Source: Perca fluviatilis (taxonomy: Eukaryota; Chordata; Actinopteri; Perciformes; Percidae). Taken from it: a DNA stretch of 64,000 nucleotides. Of the stretch, positions 35,401-49,000 are shown one piece after another. The stretch lies in contig NC_053119.1 of assembly GCF_010015445.1 (NCBI RefSeq), forward strand, positions 28,099,383 through 28,163,382, read 5' to 3'. Each line of letters opens with the position of its first letter. Position 1 is the first letter of the stretch. The position numbers were made by a program, and so were the translations under genes. The notes under the pieces were generated by a model that did no database searches, was not told where the DNA came from, and saw only the letters and a list, made by a program, of their open reading frames with translations.

Positions 35401-38400
35401 GTCGTTTGTGGAGACGGTGGAGGAGATTCCGTTTGCCGATGACGTGGAAGAGGCCTATGATGAGCGGACACCAGACACGAGCATGAACCGGTACTATACT
35501 CCACCCACCAGCAAGCCCAGCAGGTACAGACCTCCCCTACATCTGGCTCTAGCCATGGAAAACGGTAAACCAAGTATCCATGTCAACCAAGCCTCCAAGA
35601 CCGAGAGGGCAACTCAATTCTCCCCAGAGGCCAAAGAGATCGCTGAGGAGAGAATGAAGGCCAGAGAAAAGTCAGTCAAGAGCCAGGCTCTGAAAGACGC
35701 CATGGCCAAGCAGCTCAACAAAATGAAAGAATCTGACAAAGACAAGGGTGCCTTACCTAAAACGGCCTGGAGCGTAACCCCAGATGCTGTCGGAAAAAGT
35801 AAAAAGTCAGCCGGGTCTCCGAAGACATCAGCCGTGAAAGCTCTGGAGTCAAAGAAGGCCGATATTTTACCTGAGCGTTTCTTCAGCAGCAACAAGAGTC
35901 TGGACAGCTCGGTGGCTTCGTCAGACGGCTCCTCTACGAGTAAGAGCAAGAAACGAAGTTCCCTCTTCTCGCCGCGCAAGAATAAGAAGGAGAAAAAGGC
36001 CAAGAACGACAGCAGCAGGCTCTCCGGCACAGACGAGACACCGCCCAAACACAAGTCGCTGTGGAAGGCCGTCTTCTCAGGGTACAAGAAGGACAAAAAG
36101 AAGAAGGACGATAAATCATGTCCGAGCACGCCGTCCTCCAGTTCCACCACTCAGGACTCTGGGAAGAAGAAAACCTCGCCATCATCCGGTAAGAAAGGGG
36201 ATCCAGGGCCATTTTGAATGTGATACTTGTTTGTTACATTTCGAGAGAAAAAACCAAAAAAAAAAACGGTAACACTTCACTTGAAGGTATCCAGTGTTTC
36301 TCACACATAGACTAATTTGTGGCGGTGCGCCACAGAATCAACACCGGTTGCCGCGTATTGCGTTTCGTTATTCATTTTTTAACGCTATTAAAACACGCAA
36401 CGTATTCGTTCAGCTGCATTTCCTTTCCCTGCTCTCCCTCCGTCTCTCTGTCACTAACACGTCTCGCACACACACGCACACACAGCCCCTCCCCTCCGTG
36501 CACACCACATCTGTCTCCATATCCCCCCACGCCACCTTCAAATTGCTTTCTAATCTGTGGGAAACACTGGTATCTACATAAGAGTGACATAACACTGTCA
36601 TGAACACATGACACATGAACCCTAACCCTAACTTGTCATGACAAAAACCGAATGACACTTACTGTTACGCCATAAACGTTTATGACTTGTTGGTAATGTT
36701 TATGACATGTTCATGACAGTCACTCTTATGTAGATATCTTCAAGTAAAGTGTAACCAAAAAACAACCTGTCTTTATTATTGTTTGTTACAGACTTGAAAT
36801 CCCGCAGAAACTTGAGCTTCTCCGAGGAGTCCGACCTGTCCTGTGATGATGTTCTGGAGAGGTCCTCCCAGAAGTCAAAGGCAGATGTGAGTAACAGTAG
36901 ACACAATTAGAAAAACGTCACATCTTCACCGCAAAGGTATTTAGACACGCATAGCCTCGCAAAAGCCAGCCTGAGCTCATTTCTGAGAAGCCATTTTTAG
37001 TCTGCAACACATCGGCTGACAATCAGCGGCCACCAGCTGCTCTGAGCCGCAGCCTCTCGTAAATCCTTAACCTTTCGAGCAGCAGCACCTCTGCGTTGTA
37101 GATATAGCGACGCGTGATATCATGTCTTTCATCTCCGATTTATTCAGAAGCTGGTGCGCCCTCACTTTTTCCACTTAGAAAATTGGAAGCAAACACCAAT
37201 GACTCAAGCAGGTGTCGTGTTCATCCAGTTAGGTGTAAACTAGGGCTGCACAATATATCGTTTTATTTTTTTATCGCCATCGCAATATCAACCGGTGAAA
37301 TAAACGCATCCCAAAAGACACTGAGATTTTTTTTGTGTTATTAGAAATAAACTATCAACAGAAAACTGCACTTTAAAATGAAATGGTCATTCCTTTTTCT
37401 TTTTTTTTTTTTTTAGTGGTGCCTTTTATATCCAATTCGATGTTCACTTTTTTCAATAAAACAATGTTAGAAATGATTTCCTTTTGTTTGTTTTAAATTC
37501 AACAGGCATTTTGTTGTATTTTAGAAGAATACTGACAGCTGAAAGGCAGTACTGAGTACTAGGGCTGCACGATATGAGGAAAATATGCGATAACGTTGTG
37601 AATATAACGATATTCCTTGAGATAAATGAAGAGATATTAAAGTGTACTCAGTTCTGCCTTTATGTTGCTTTCAGTTTTCTGCTAAAACACAACAAATTGC
37701 TTGTTGAACTAAAGACAAATGAAAGGAAATCATTTCCAACCTACTTTTATAGAAGAAATTGAACATTGAATTGAATGTATAAGGCACCACTAAAACAGAG
37801 TTATTTCCTGCTGATATTTTCTTTCAACTAACACATAAAATCTCTGAGTGTCTCTCGTGATATGTCGCAGCCTTTCGCGTTATGTATATTGCGGCAGTTA
37901 ATATTGCGATGGAGATATAAAAAAAAAAAACGATATATTGTGCAGCCCTACTGAGTACAGTTTAATATCTGTTTATTTATCGCAAGTAATATCGTTATCG
38001 CGATATTCAGCAGCATTATCTCATTTTGCATATTTTCCTCATATCGTGCAGCCCTAGTGTAAAGAACAACAACAACACCACTAATGTCTTTGCCTGCCAG
38101 GTGTGCCTGTTACCAGGCTGAATGGAACTACTTCTGCGGACAGGCTTAGCAAGGCTAGATGTCACATCTATTGCATCAATTTCTGTTTTACTTCCTTTTA
38201 AAAAAACAAACAAAAAAAAAACTACTCTTTCCTTTAAATAATTTCTTCCACTCCCAGCAGCACACGGACATCTTTGACCTAGTATCAGGCATGCAGAAGG
38301 AAGCGATTAAGGAGGAGAAACTGGAGAAGGAGAGAAGGAGGGAGTTAAAGGAAAGGAAGAGGGTGAAAGAGAGGCATAAAGAGAGAGAGCGGGAAAAAGA

Positions 38401-38917
38401 GGTTGATCGAGAAAAGGAGAAAAACGATGAGGAGGTATTGTGCAGATGGGCGTTAAATGATTTTGAATTTCACCTAAACATCGTTTTGTAAATAGGCAAG
38501 TGTACAAAGATAACATTCTACTAACGTTAAGTTCACAAAGCTTGCATGAATATATAATACTCTATTCATCCTTTTTTAAAGTAGTGTTGGAATACAGAGT
38601 GTACTTGCCCTCAGGTGATCTCAGAGCAAGTCATGCAACCAAATGATTAAAAAAAAAAACACACCCATTTTCATGGTCTCCAGCACCACAAAATGACATG
38701 TTAAATGCACATCATAATGATATCCATTAGCAAAATTACTAAATGAGTGAATTCTTTAAAAGACTGGATTCATTAAATATGCAGGTGGCATATTAGGACT
38801 ATGCAGAAATCCAGCACATAATACCCATATTTCTATCATATGAGTTCTTTATTTGAAGCAATTTGCATTCATTGTTAAGCTGAAATTCAAAATGATTGTC
38901 TCCGCTGCTGCTCTGTG

Positions 38918-38973
<56 letters not shown>

Positions 38974-41900
38974 GTCGGTGGCGTGTGCCTGTGCGCGTGC
39001 GTGCGTGCGTGCGTTTCTCTGGTGGTTTAGATAGATACAGCCGAGTTCAAGGCCAGAGGCATGAATTTAATAACCATTGTAAACACATTTAAAAAAGAAC
39101 AAACTTCCAAAAGCTTCCATTTGGTTTTCTTCATTTTGACGACATATATAAAGAATTGACTTTTTTTTTTAATCTTCAATCAATATTGATCTGAATTTGG
39201 ACTTTCTGCAACTCCAGTAACAGGAGGTTAAAGCTGCATCATGCCTGCCAGGCCGTGCCTAATTCAATAAGAGCCCACAGGATTCAAGTAGACTAGTCTC
39301 TAGCGAGTGTTGTGGTAGTTTCTGTGAGTGTAGTTTCTGTGAGTGTATTAGATATTTTTTTTTTCGTAGAAATCATTGTAGACTGAAAATACCAGATCTG
39401 TTTTCTTTACTGCTTTATGGTAAGACGGGTCTCTAAAGTCCTTGGTCTTAGAATCTGGGAAATCAATTTTCTTACAATGTGATTTGTAATTGATGTTTTG
39501 TTCGACTCGTTTCTGATTAACATACAGTAGATGTATAAAATGTCGCTGCACCTTGCCATTTTTGTGTTGGTGTGGGATTATTAACCTTGCCTGTTTCGAT
39601 TGTACCAGCTAAATTATTACTTCTTTTTTTAATTTTTTTTTAAGTTTTGTTTAATTTTGACCAATTTAACATAATCATTAACCCATTTAAACATATCACC
39701 TGTATCATGTTTGTTTCCTCCCCTCTTTTTTTGTTTTGTTTTGTCTTCCCCAAGTCTGTTTATGTCCCTCACGCACTGGCGTTCAAGAGATCGTACGCCA
39801 CAAAGGTAGTATTACATACGTTCCCATTGATAAATCCCCCTCTACCCCCCCCACCCCACCCCTCAGCGCATGTGCCAGTTTACTGTCATAACACCTCATG
39901 GGCGTCTGGCCTAAAACTAACCGTCCTCTCTGGAAGCATGTGACAGTCGGACCACAGCGCACTCACTCACTGCTGGATATCCACTCTGTTAAAACATGAC
40001 TTTTTTCCAATGGCGCTCACTTTTCTGGTCACACTGATACCTCTGCATCTCGTGATATCAAGGGCTGTTCCTCTCTGACTGGTATTATATTAACCTGCCT
40101 GTCACTGCGGCACTGTTTTGTTTTTGTTTTTTTACTCCAGTGTGGGTACTGGAATAACTTTGACATTTTCCTTCAGTGCTATTCTCTCTTTCTTCTGATT
40201 CATGCCAGCTTTTTATTTCCTCAAAAGTCAGCTAAGGGACAAAGACCCCTGCTCATTCCCATACTGTATCGCCTATTATTACAGAAGATTTTTTATAATG
40301 AGGAGGATCATAAATGTGAGAGCTGCAGTGTAGTTGATATACAGTATGTGTGTGTCACATTGTGTTCTAAGTTGTTTTATGTAACCATGCTTTGAGATAG
40401 CAATGTATAGGCCTAGAAAAGCCTGTAGATAGTATGATGTTTTGAAATATCCCAAGCTAGATTACATTCCGCTAGTCAATGTTGTCCCTTCACCTTCCAC
40501 AAGATCTAATAAGAATCCCCCCCCCCCTCTCCTGTTCAGTTATTCTGAAGGGCCAGGGCCCCATGGAGTCAACTACACATATTAGCAGCGAGTGATAGAG
40601 ACTTCTCTGACCCATGTTTCTGTTATTACACCAGAAAACCTACACCGAGGAAGAGCTGAATGCCAAGCTGACACGAAGGGTCCAGAAAGCTGCACGCCGA
40701 CAAGCCAAGCAGGAGGAACTCAAGAGGCTGCACAGAGCCCAGGTAACTGACCTTCGGTGATCCTCTGACTTTTCCTCCATCACCAATATCAGGTGGACAT
40801 TTGTGGTTTTGAGTGAAATGTCACTTTAGCTATTGAATGGAGTGCCATGCAATATGGTACCGACATTCATGTCCTCTTCTGGGTGAATTGTAATTAGGGC
40901 TGTGTATCGTCCAACATTTGTTTTTTATACCAATACCGTGACTTTGATACCAGTTTCTAAACGCTAACTTTTTTCTGTACCAATTTTTTAAAACAAAAAG
41001 AAATTGCAACATTACACGTTACGGCACCAATATTTTAATCTATTTTTCAGCTCCTACTACGTGAGCTCCGTCTCTGTGCGTAACGTAGAGTTTTTCCTGC
41101 CTGCCTCTACGACGTGTAACGTAAGACAGCCAATCACCAGCATTATCAGATCTTGGTAGAAGCATACTGCGAGCTTATCGGCTCACTGACTCTGATGAGA
41201 TTTACTCCTCAGGTATTGAAATGAGGTATTGAATGATGAGGCATTTTTCGATACTCAATACTTTAGAGGAAATTTGGTCGGTGCCCTTAAAAGTATTGAA
41301 TTCGGTACCCAGCCCTAATTGTAATAAGTTTGGCGATCCAACTAACGTTTCCCTTTAGCACCATCATCAAGACAAATTTTTAGTTTTCAGTTTGTTTGTG
41401 TTAAAAGTAGGTTATATGCATTCTTCTGTGTTGGTTTACTTATGGTGTTTGGGTGCTGAAAAGCTCTTTCCAAACACTTAGACAAGGGGGGTTCTCATTC
41501 AACCATTGCTCATGTTGTGCATGTCAAACTGTTTAAAAATGAAGTAGGACATACACACATGGCTGTAGTGGTATACTAGACTAGGTTGCATTAGTGTTGT
41601 TGTCACAGTTACTCAGTGTTGCCCTGTTGTTTTTGTTTTTACCGGACCATATGGTCACTCTAATGTGACTCAACCCTCTTGGAGTGCGGCCAAATTCATC
41701 CTTTGATTAGGAAATCCACTGTGATTGATGTTGTAACTCTGCAGTCAGGCTTCCAGTCCACTGACTCAGCACTAAGCCACAGCTAGAGCTGCTGGAGCTG
41801 TGGTTTGCTGGCCTGAATTTTGCTTCCTTTTAGTGGCTATTTGCAGAACCCAAACCATGTTTCTTGTTTCTTGCTGCATGGCACTGATAAAGTTCAGCAC

Positions 41901-43017
41901 TGACAGAGGAAGTAAGAGTCTGAGGGGGGGAAAAAACATTCAAAGTAAAGTGCCCATATTATGAAAAAATCACTTTTTCTGGGATTTGGGGTGTTATTTT
42001 GTGTCTCTGGTGCTTCCACACACATACAAACTTTGAAAAAAATCCATCCATGCCGTTTTGAGTGAGATACGGTTTCTGAATGTGTCCTGCCTTCAGTCTC
42101 CGGGTGAGCTGGTCAAAATCTGCACGGCTTTCTACGTCACTAGCCGAAACGAGCTGGCTAACCGCAACCGTTAGCATGCTAGCGCTAGCATGCTACCTCG
42201 TTCTCATTGGCAAAGCACTGCTACAACACACACAAGTTCACCATAATCTACAAAAGAACTACTTACATGCGCGCCCTCGTTTAGAAGAAGTCTCCCAGCT
42301 AATCCTGCCTTGTAACTGACTGAAGTTGGAGAAACAGCCTTTCTTTTACTGTCTATGGAGCTAGCTAGCTGACATGCTCTACGATCTGAGCTACTGCGCA
42401 TGTGTGAGTGCAATCAAAGATAGTACAGAAGAAAAGAGGTCTCACTCTGTAGCTAAAACAGAGACCAGGTGAAAAGAGGATCTGCAGCAGTGAGAGAGAG
42501 CTGTGCAGTACAACAAAAATATGGTGTTTTTTGAAAATTAAACCATGTAAACCTATTCTGGTACAGCATTAAAATACAGTTATGAACCTGAAATTGAGCA
42601 TAATATGGGAGCTTTAAGCTATTTCTGATTACTTTTTATACATCTCTCATTCCTAACCCTTACATCACTTTACTCATATGGAACCCATGTCATTAATCAA
42701 ATCCTACTCAATTATGTTCACCATCATCATCATGGGCCACACATGCATCTACTGCATATTGCCTCTATCCAAAAGGAAGGAATATCTGTCTGTCTGTCCG
42801 TCCGTCTGTCCAGCTGACCCGCATGTGCAAAAGCACAATAACAAAGACGTCACACGCAGCACGCTGACGTACTGAAATAAACATGGAGGCCATTATGTAC
42901 TATTGTTCCACATACGTTTGTGGGCATAAACTAAGGCTTCCCCCAGAACATGACACGTTCAATATTGATAAACTGTGAATAAAACTAAGCGAACGCACAA
43001 TAAAGATTGGAAAAAAA

Positions 43018-43050
<33 letters not shown>

Positions 43051-46000
43051 TGTATGTATGTATGTATGTATGTATGTATGTATGTATTTAAATGTTTAAA
43101 TTACAGTGAAAAAAGAGGCATTATCAGCACAATATACTTAAATAATTAAACGTCTGTTCAAGGTGGAGCTTTCAACTCGAAATATAATGCTGAATAGCTT
43201 AATGAATATTTAATAATGCATATTTTAATTGTTATATTTTGTGAGTAAAATCTGAATCTGCAACAGAACCAGTAACATTTCTCTGTCAGGTAAATATAGT
43301 AGTACAATGTCTTCCTCTAAAGTAGAAGTACACAGTAAGTCAGGGGTATGCAGGTTGGTTGCATATTAGGTGCTTTGGGGTCCTTCTGTGAGTTGTTTCG
43401 GGGTAAAAGGGTTCTTTTTACCATAGGGGACTTTGTGAGCTCAATTTGCCAATAGGTCATTCAAAGACCATGCAAAACCCATTTGAACTGGTTTTACACG
43501 GGTCACTGGAATGTAAATATGTTCTTAAGATTAAGTAGTTTAAAGGTAGGTAGAGGTAGTAGTACCCCCGGAGTTAGAAAAGTCAATTTTGTTATTATCT
43601 AAAATATTTTTTCCGTATGTCTACAGTTTTACTACAGTATTTATGAATAACTATTTTAAATTTTTAAAGCTACACTTGCCACACAAATGCAGCAGGCCTA
43701 CACTTACACCTACTTACATTCCAATTATTCTTTTTCTGTGAATCTAACCAGCCTGTTCTGTTCAGCTCTGTCAAGTCTTGTTGATTATATTTAACAATAT
43801 ATGCAGTCCAATTAATGTAGCAAAGATGCACTTTATTAAAGGAACACGCCGACTTATTGGGACTTTGGCTTATTCACCGTATCCCCCAGAGTTAGACAAG
43901 GCCATACATACCCTTCTCATCTCTGTGCGTGTTGTAACTCTGTCTGACGCTCCCACCGCTAGCCTTGCTTAGCACAGATCCTGGAGGTAACCGGCTCCAA
44001 CTAGCCTACTGCTCCCAATAAGTGACAAAATAATGCCAACATGTTCCTATTTACATGTTGTGATTTGTATAGTCACAGCGTGTACAAATAACAAGGTCAC
44101 ATGAGACACAGCCATCTTCTAACCGTATACATACTGGGAACTATGTTCTCAGAAAGGCAAAGCACTGCTACTTCTGTTACTTGGGCGGAGTGATTTGCTC
44201 GCAGCCCAGAAGCCCCGTGGTGAGGAGCAGAGAGTTCGCCTGGAGTTCGCTCCGAGTTAATCACTCCGCCCAAGATCCAGTGATTACAATTGAGTGCTTT
44301 CCACTCGGAAGTGATTTAAATTGAAATGCTTGTGTAAAAAAAAAAAAGCCGGACACTTGGGCGTCCAAGGTTAGGGTGAACCAGGCTGCGTGCCCCTCTC
44401 AGACTTCCTAAGAGGCTGCATGCTCTGCCCTCTATCACTGCCATCGAAAAGTGCAGCGTGGTACGGGCGAAAGAGGGGAAGTTATAAATATTAATAGTTT
44501 TTTTTTTGTGAAATTCATGAAAAAAATATTTGACCATCGGAACAGGCTCACGTACATGTAGACATCAATACGGTGCCAATTAGCAGTGCTCTGGCTGCGC
44601 CTTGAGACATTTATTTTTAATGAGGGTCAATTGTTTGAAGTAACCTCTGCAGCCACCCCCATTAGAAACTTGTGGCACAAATCAGTTGTAATTAATAGTG
44701 GATGTTATTATTCTGTGCACACATGTGAGAAAGCCCAAGTTTTTGTAATGCACTGTGTTTACGGTATGTCACTAATGATGATGTGACTCTCTAACCTGCT
44801 TGTCCGCTTCAGATCATCCAGAGACAGTTGGAGCAGGTGGAGGAGAAGCAGAGGCAGCTGGAAGAGAGAGGCGTAGCTGTGGAGAAAGCTTTGAGAGGAG
44901 AAGCAGGTAACAACTTGTCACTTATACCGTTATACACTTTTCTTTTCTTTTTTTTAAATCAATCTGGCCATCGCATGCTGCGTAGTGTATCAGTAACGCT
45001 ACTGCAGATAGACGTAATGCCCACGTTTAGTAAAGTGTGTAGTAACTTATTATTAACATTATGCAGGTGATTTACTGTATACGACAATTAAATCTTGTTT
45101 TTGTGTTGGCGCTGGCTCTGTGAGACCATGTTTCATCTTTATATGATATGTATTCAGCCTTTTCTAGAGCTCTTACGGGAATAGTAATATTATCGACGTC
45201 GATTAGGATGATGTAACCAAGAAACCGCATTACCTCAGAAAAGCTGTCCCTCTGCGATCATTTAGATTGTGCTGAAATCACAGTCTGCATTTGCAATTTA
45301 TATAGTCCTACTGAAGCATATTACAGCATGTAGATTTGTGCGCAGAAAGACATATTTGTTTCTTTAAAGTAATAAACCCAAATAAGTCTTGACAAGGGAC
45401 TATCACAGACAATATATTTCCGAGATGAAGAATGCATTATTTGCTTAGTTCTTTATTGGATACAGTTTTATAAGCGTGCGAAGCATGAATAGTGCTCAGC
45501 AGCAATAACAATAACAATTTACGTGATGGGAGTTTTGTATGCGAGTAGGGCACTGAGGTTGTCCTTTATAGAGCTGACAGTGTATTTAATCCTCATTTAC
45601 TTAATGATAGCGGTGGTACGGTTCATGAAAAAACATCCGAACCGCTCGGTTCGCTTGTCTCGGTTCGGATCGTGTGTGCGTCAGTCCATCAGTACGCTGT
45701 TAATGTGCACTAACCACTTAATGACGTAGTGCCCACTTTCGACACCTATATTAAAGGTGCTCTAAGCGATGTTGGGTGACGTTACTTCTTGTTGACGTTC
45801 AAAGTATGTTCAAACAAAATGGAGACTAGCTCGCTCCTCCCTCCTCCTCATCCCGTCCCCTCCCTTCTGTGCTTCAGCGCACTAGTCTATTTTTTTTTAC
45901 AGTGTGTTTAGGGGACCGGCAGCTCGCGGATAGCGAGGAGATGTTTGCTGTATGTGACAAAAAATGTTGTAGCCTAAAAAATGCATGACATCGCTTAGAG

Positions 46001-49000
46001 TACCTTAATGGAAATGACGAGGGGGATGAGTGTGACGAACGCAACACATGGCAGCTGATTGGACGAACGAGTCACGTGGGTCTTGCTGCTCCCGAATTTC
46101 AAAACGGACTCCAATGTCTCGTTCTGAATACCATCTCGTATTTTACGAAAATAGTTCACCGAAACGTGTTTCTGAAAACATTTTAAGCGAGAAATAGGCC
46201 ATACAGTTGCTGAATCTGTCTGTTTTTTTTTTTAATCGACAAAGGTCAGTTTAAAAGATTTTCGTCAGATTTTGAGAGGCGCCGAGCCGACCGCTCCTCA
46301 AGTGGAGTGTGGAGTGCTGCTGCGGTAGGTCACGTCACATGCAGAAATGTCAAGTGGGAGAGATAAGGAAGGCTGCCCGGAGTTGGAGGATGCGCCAGCG
46401 TCGCATATAGTCTGGTGTGTGGGAGCATTTTGGATTTCATGTTACCTATGATGACAGCGGAAATAAAACAATAGATAGAACTGCCACTGTGTGCATGTAT
46501 TGTGCAACATGCATTCAATATGCTAATTTTAGCTATATATCCTATGCTGAAGTATATTTCTGGAGTGTTAAAGATTAAAAGAAAAAATAACAAGAACCGT
46601 ACAGAACCAAAATCCGTGACCCTAAAACCGTGATATGAACCGAACCGTGGGTTTCGTGAACCGTACCTCCCCTACTTAATGATGATGGTAACAGAAGCTT
46701 TTATAATGCAAATGCATGCACGTAGATGCATTGCACCTTTTAAATTCCGGAATTTTCCCACCGACCGAATAACCAATTACTTTTCCCATCAGCTGTGTCT
46801 CCAGTCAATTGTTTGAGTATGTTTTAACTTGTTTACTACTCTACTCTCTTAAAGGATTGTATAAAGGTACTTATACATTACCCAAACATCACAAAAGAAG
46901 ATCAGGTATTAGATTTACTGTAGTTTATTTTTTTAAATTTTTTTTTATCAATGACATGTGACACTGTTATGTAGGCTCCATCCGTGGTGACACACTGCAA
47001 CAGTTCTCCATCTCCAACATGTCGATCTTTGTCCGTTCATAACTTGTCCTCCATCGCCAGTCCGAGCTGCATGCGATCCGGAGAATGTGTGTCCCGACAT
47101 AGATTTGTGCTTGCTCATTCTGGATGTGTTTTGTCTCCTTCACTGCCTCTCAACGAGGAGAGTTTCTGTACTCTGATCAAGACTCAGGTCACGTTACATT
47201 TGACAAGTGCAATCAAAATGTAAGAAATCAAATATAAATTGGCTTTCAGGACGACAACATTACAATATTTTCTCCAAATGTTTGCTGTAGCTGAGCGACT
47301 TGATACAGATGTTTGTTGAGATCGTATCTATTATATTATTTAATTTTTTTATTTTATTGTGGCGAGTAACAGCAATCCAGAGATGTTTACGACTTTGTCA
47401 GTTGTACTCAAAGATCACACTCAGCTGCTCTTTCAGTCTGAAATGATTAGGTATTAAATCATCACATTATTGTAATTGAACTTTGGTGCACATGGGTTTG
47501 AACCAACTACAACTTTGTCAAATTAAATGCACTCAAAAAAAAACAACACATTTCAGCACACAACATATTACACGAGGCTTTGTGTGATATTAAGCAGACT
47601 GAGCCAGTAAACAGCAATACAGCAAATCTATGTTGTGGCCTCTTATTATTTTGGAAAATGCCATGTTAGTATTGCTCAGCCTGACTGTATTGTGCACTGT
47701 GGGAAGTACTGATGGACTCTCTTTGTTCTGAGTGTTGCTGCAGTGTGTATGTGTGGTGTTTGTGTGTTTGTGTGTGTGTGTGTGTAAGAATGTGTTTGCA
47801 AGAACATGCATGACCTGCTATTTTGTGTGTGCGCCCAGTTTGGGGCTGTGTAAAATAACTCCTATCTCTAATATATCCCTGTCATTGTAGACTATTGGGG
47901 AGATTCTAATTACAGTGAAGTCCTGGACTTGCATCTTGGGCGTTATATAATTTAAAATCTAACCCCCCCCCCCCCCATCATGCTTCTTCTTTCTGACCTC
48001 AAAAGATCGTCTTTGATCTCCATAAACTCATAAATAGTGAATGCATGAATGAATATGTAACTTGTATTTGTCACTTTTCAGCTTCGCAGACTGTACAATA
48101 CAAACTCCAGTAGAGAGACAAACAGGCACATATTTCAGAGGCAGAAAGCCAAACAGCAAGATTGATTCTTGCATTCAAAGGAACACTGTTCATGCGCTGA
48201 GGACCAGTCCAGCAGAAACCCCAAAATAAAAATAGAAACGCTATGACACTTAAGTAAATAATGCACTGGCAGTGTTGACTGTGCAAATTCATACTACATA
48301 CAGAACATGCTCTTTAAATATCGCCTCCTTTGCATATTCATCAATACATAGTTTGCCAGATAACATCCACACATCGTTTGGAAACCAAAGTCACGAAAGG
48401 TAGCAGCATGATAGTTGAGATAGTGAAAAAGTACCTTTTCTGATTTTAGAGTTTAAAACTGATATTCTATATTGTTCTTATTGCCAGTGAGTCCCATGAA
48501 AAGACCAAAAACCAGCAATATCTACGTTTATAACTCACTCAGCAATAACTTAGTATTGTCTGTGCAAATGTAGGCCTGATATAGTTTATTCCCCTGTGAC
48601 ATAGACATTGTTGTCTAAAAACTATTAAAAACACATCAATGAGCCAAACTGTTGCCCAAGGTGAACTATTTTTTTGTTGTTGAGTAAATCACACATACTC
48701 TGTCCTGCTGCCATATACTAGTGCACCAAATGTGTATTATGCCGCAGGTAAAAAAAAATAGTCCCCAACAAATCTGCTTAAAACTACTTTTGTTGTACCT
48801 GAAATATCATAGATGAAGAAGAAGCACATGAACATACAAAAGAGACACATGTTGCAGTGTGCACACATTTACATACACAGACCCCCACCCCTACACACAT
48901 ACACTGTGATACAAGTATTGTATAACCTGCCCTGGACTGACTCATACTAAACTGCTGGCATGGCTCTTAGCTTCCCCTCAGAGCTTTCTGTGCTGCTGTA

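Noticed and set aside
34072..36150. Long open frames antisense to and overlapping the large mical3 exon
   Set aside because: They are shadows of the GC-rich Ser/Pro exon. They lack family motifs, and the + strand frame matches MICAL3 blocks.
42960..43090. Regularly spaced repeats suggesting an array
   Set aside because: It is a simple TATG microsatellite. There are no spacers, so it is not a CRISPR-like structure; none is expected in a fish genome.
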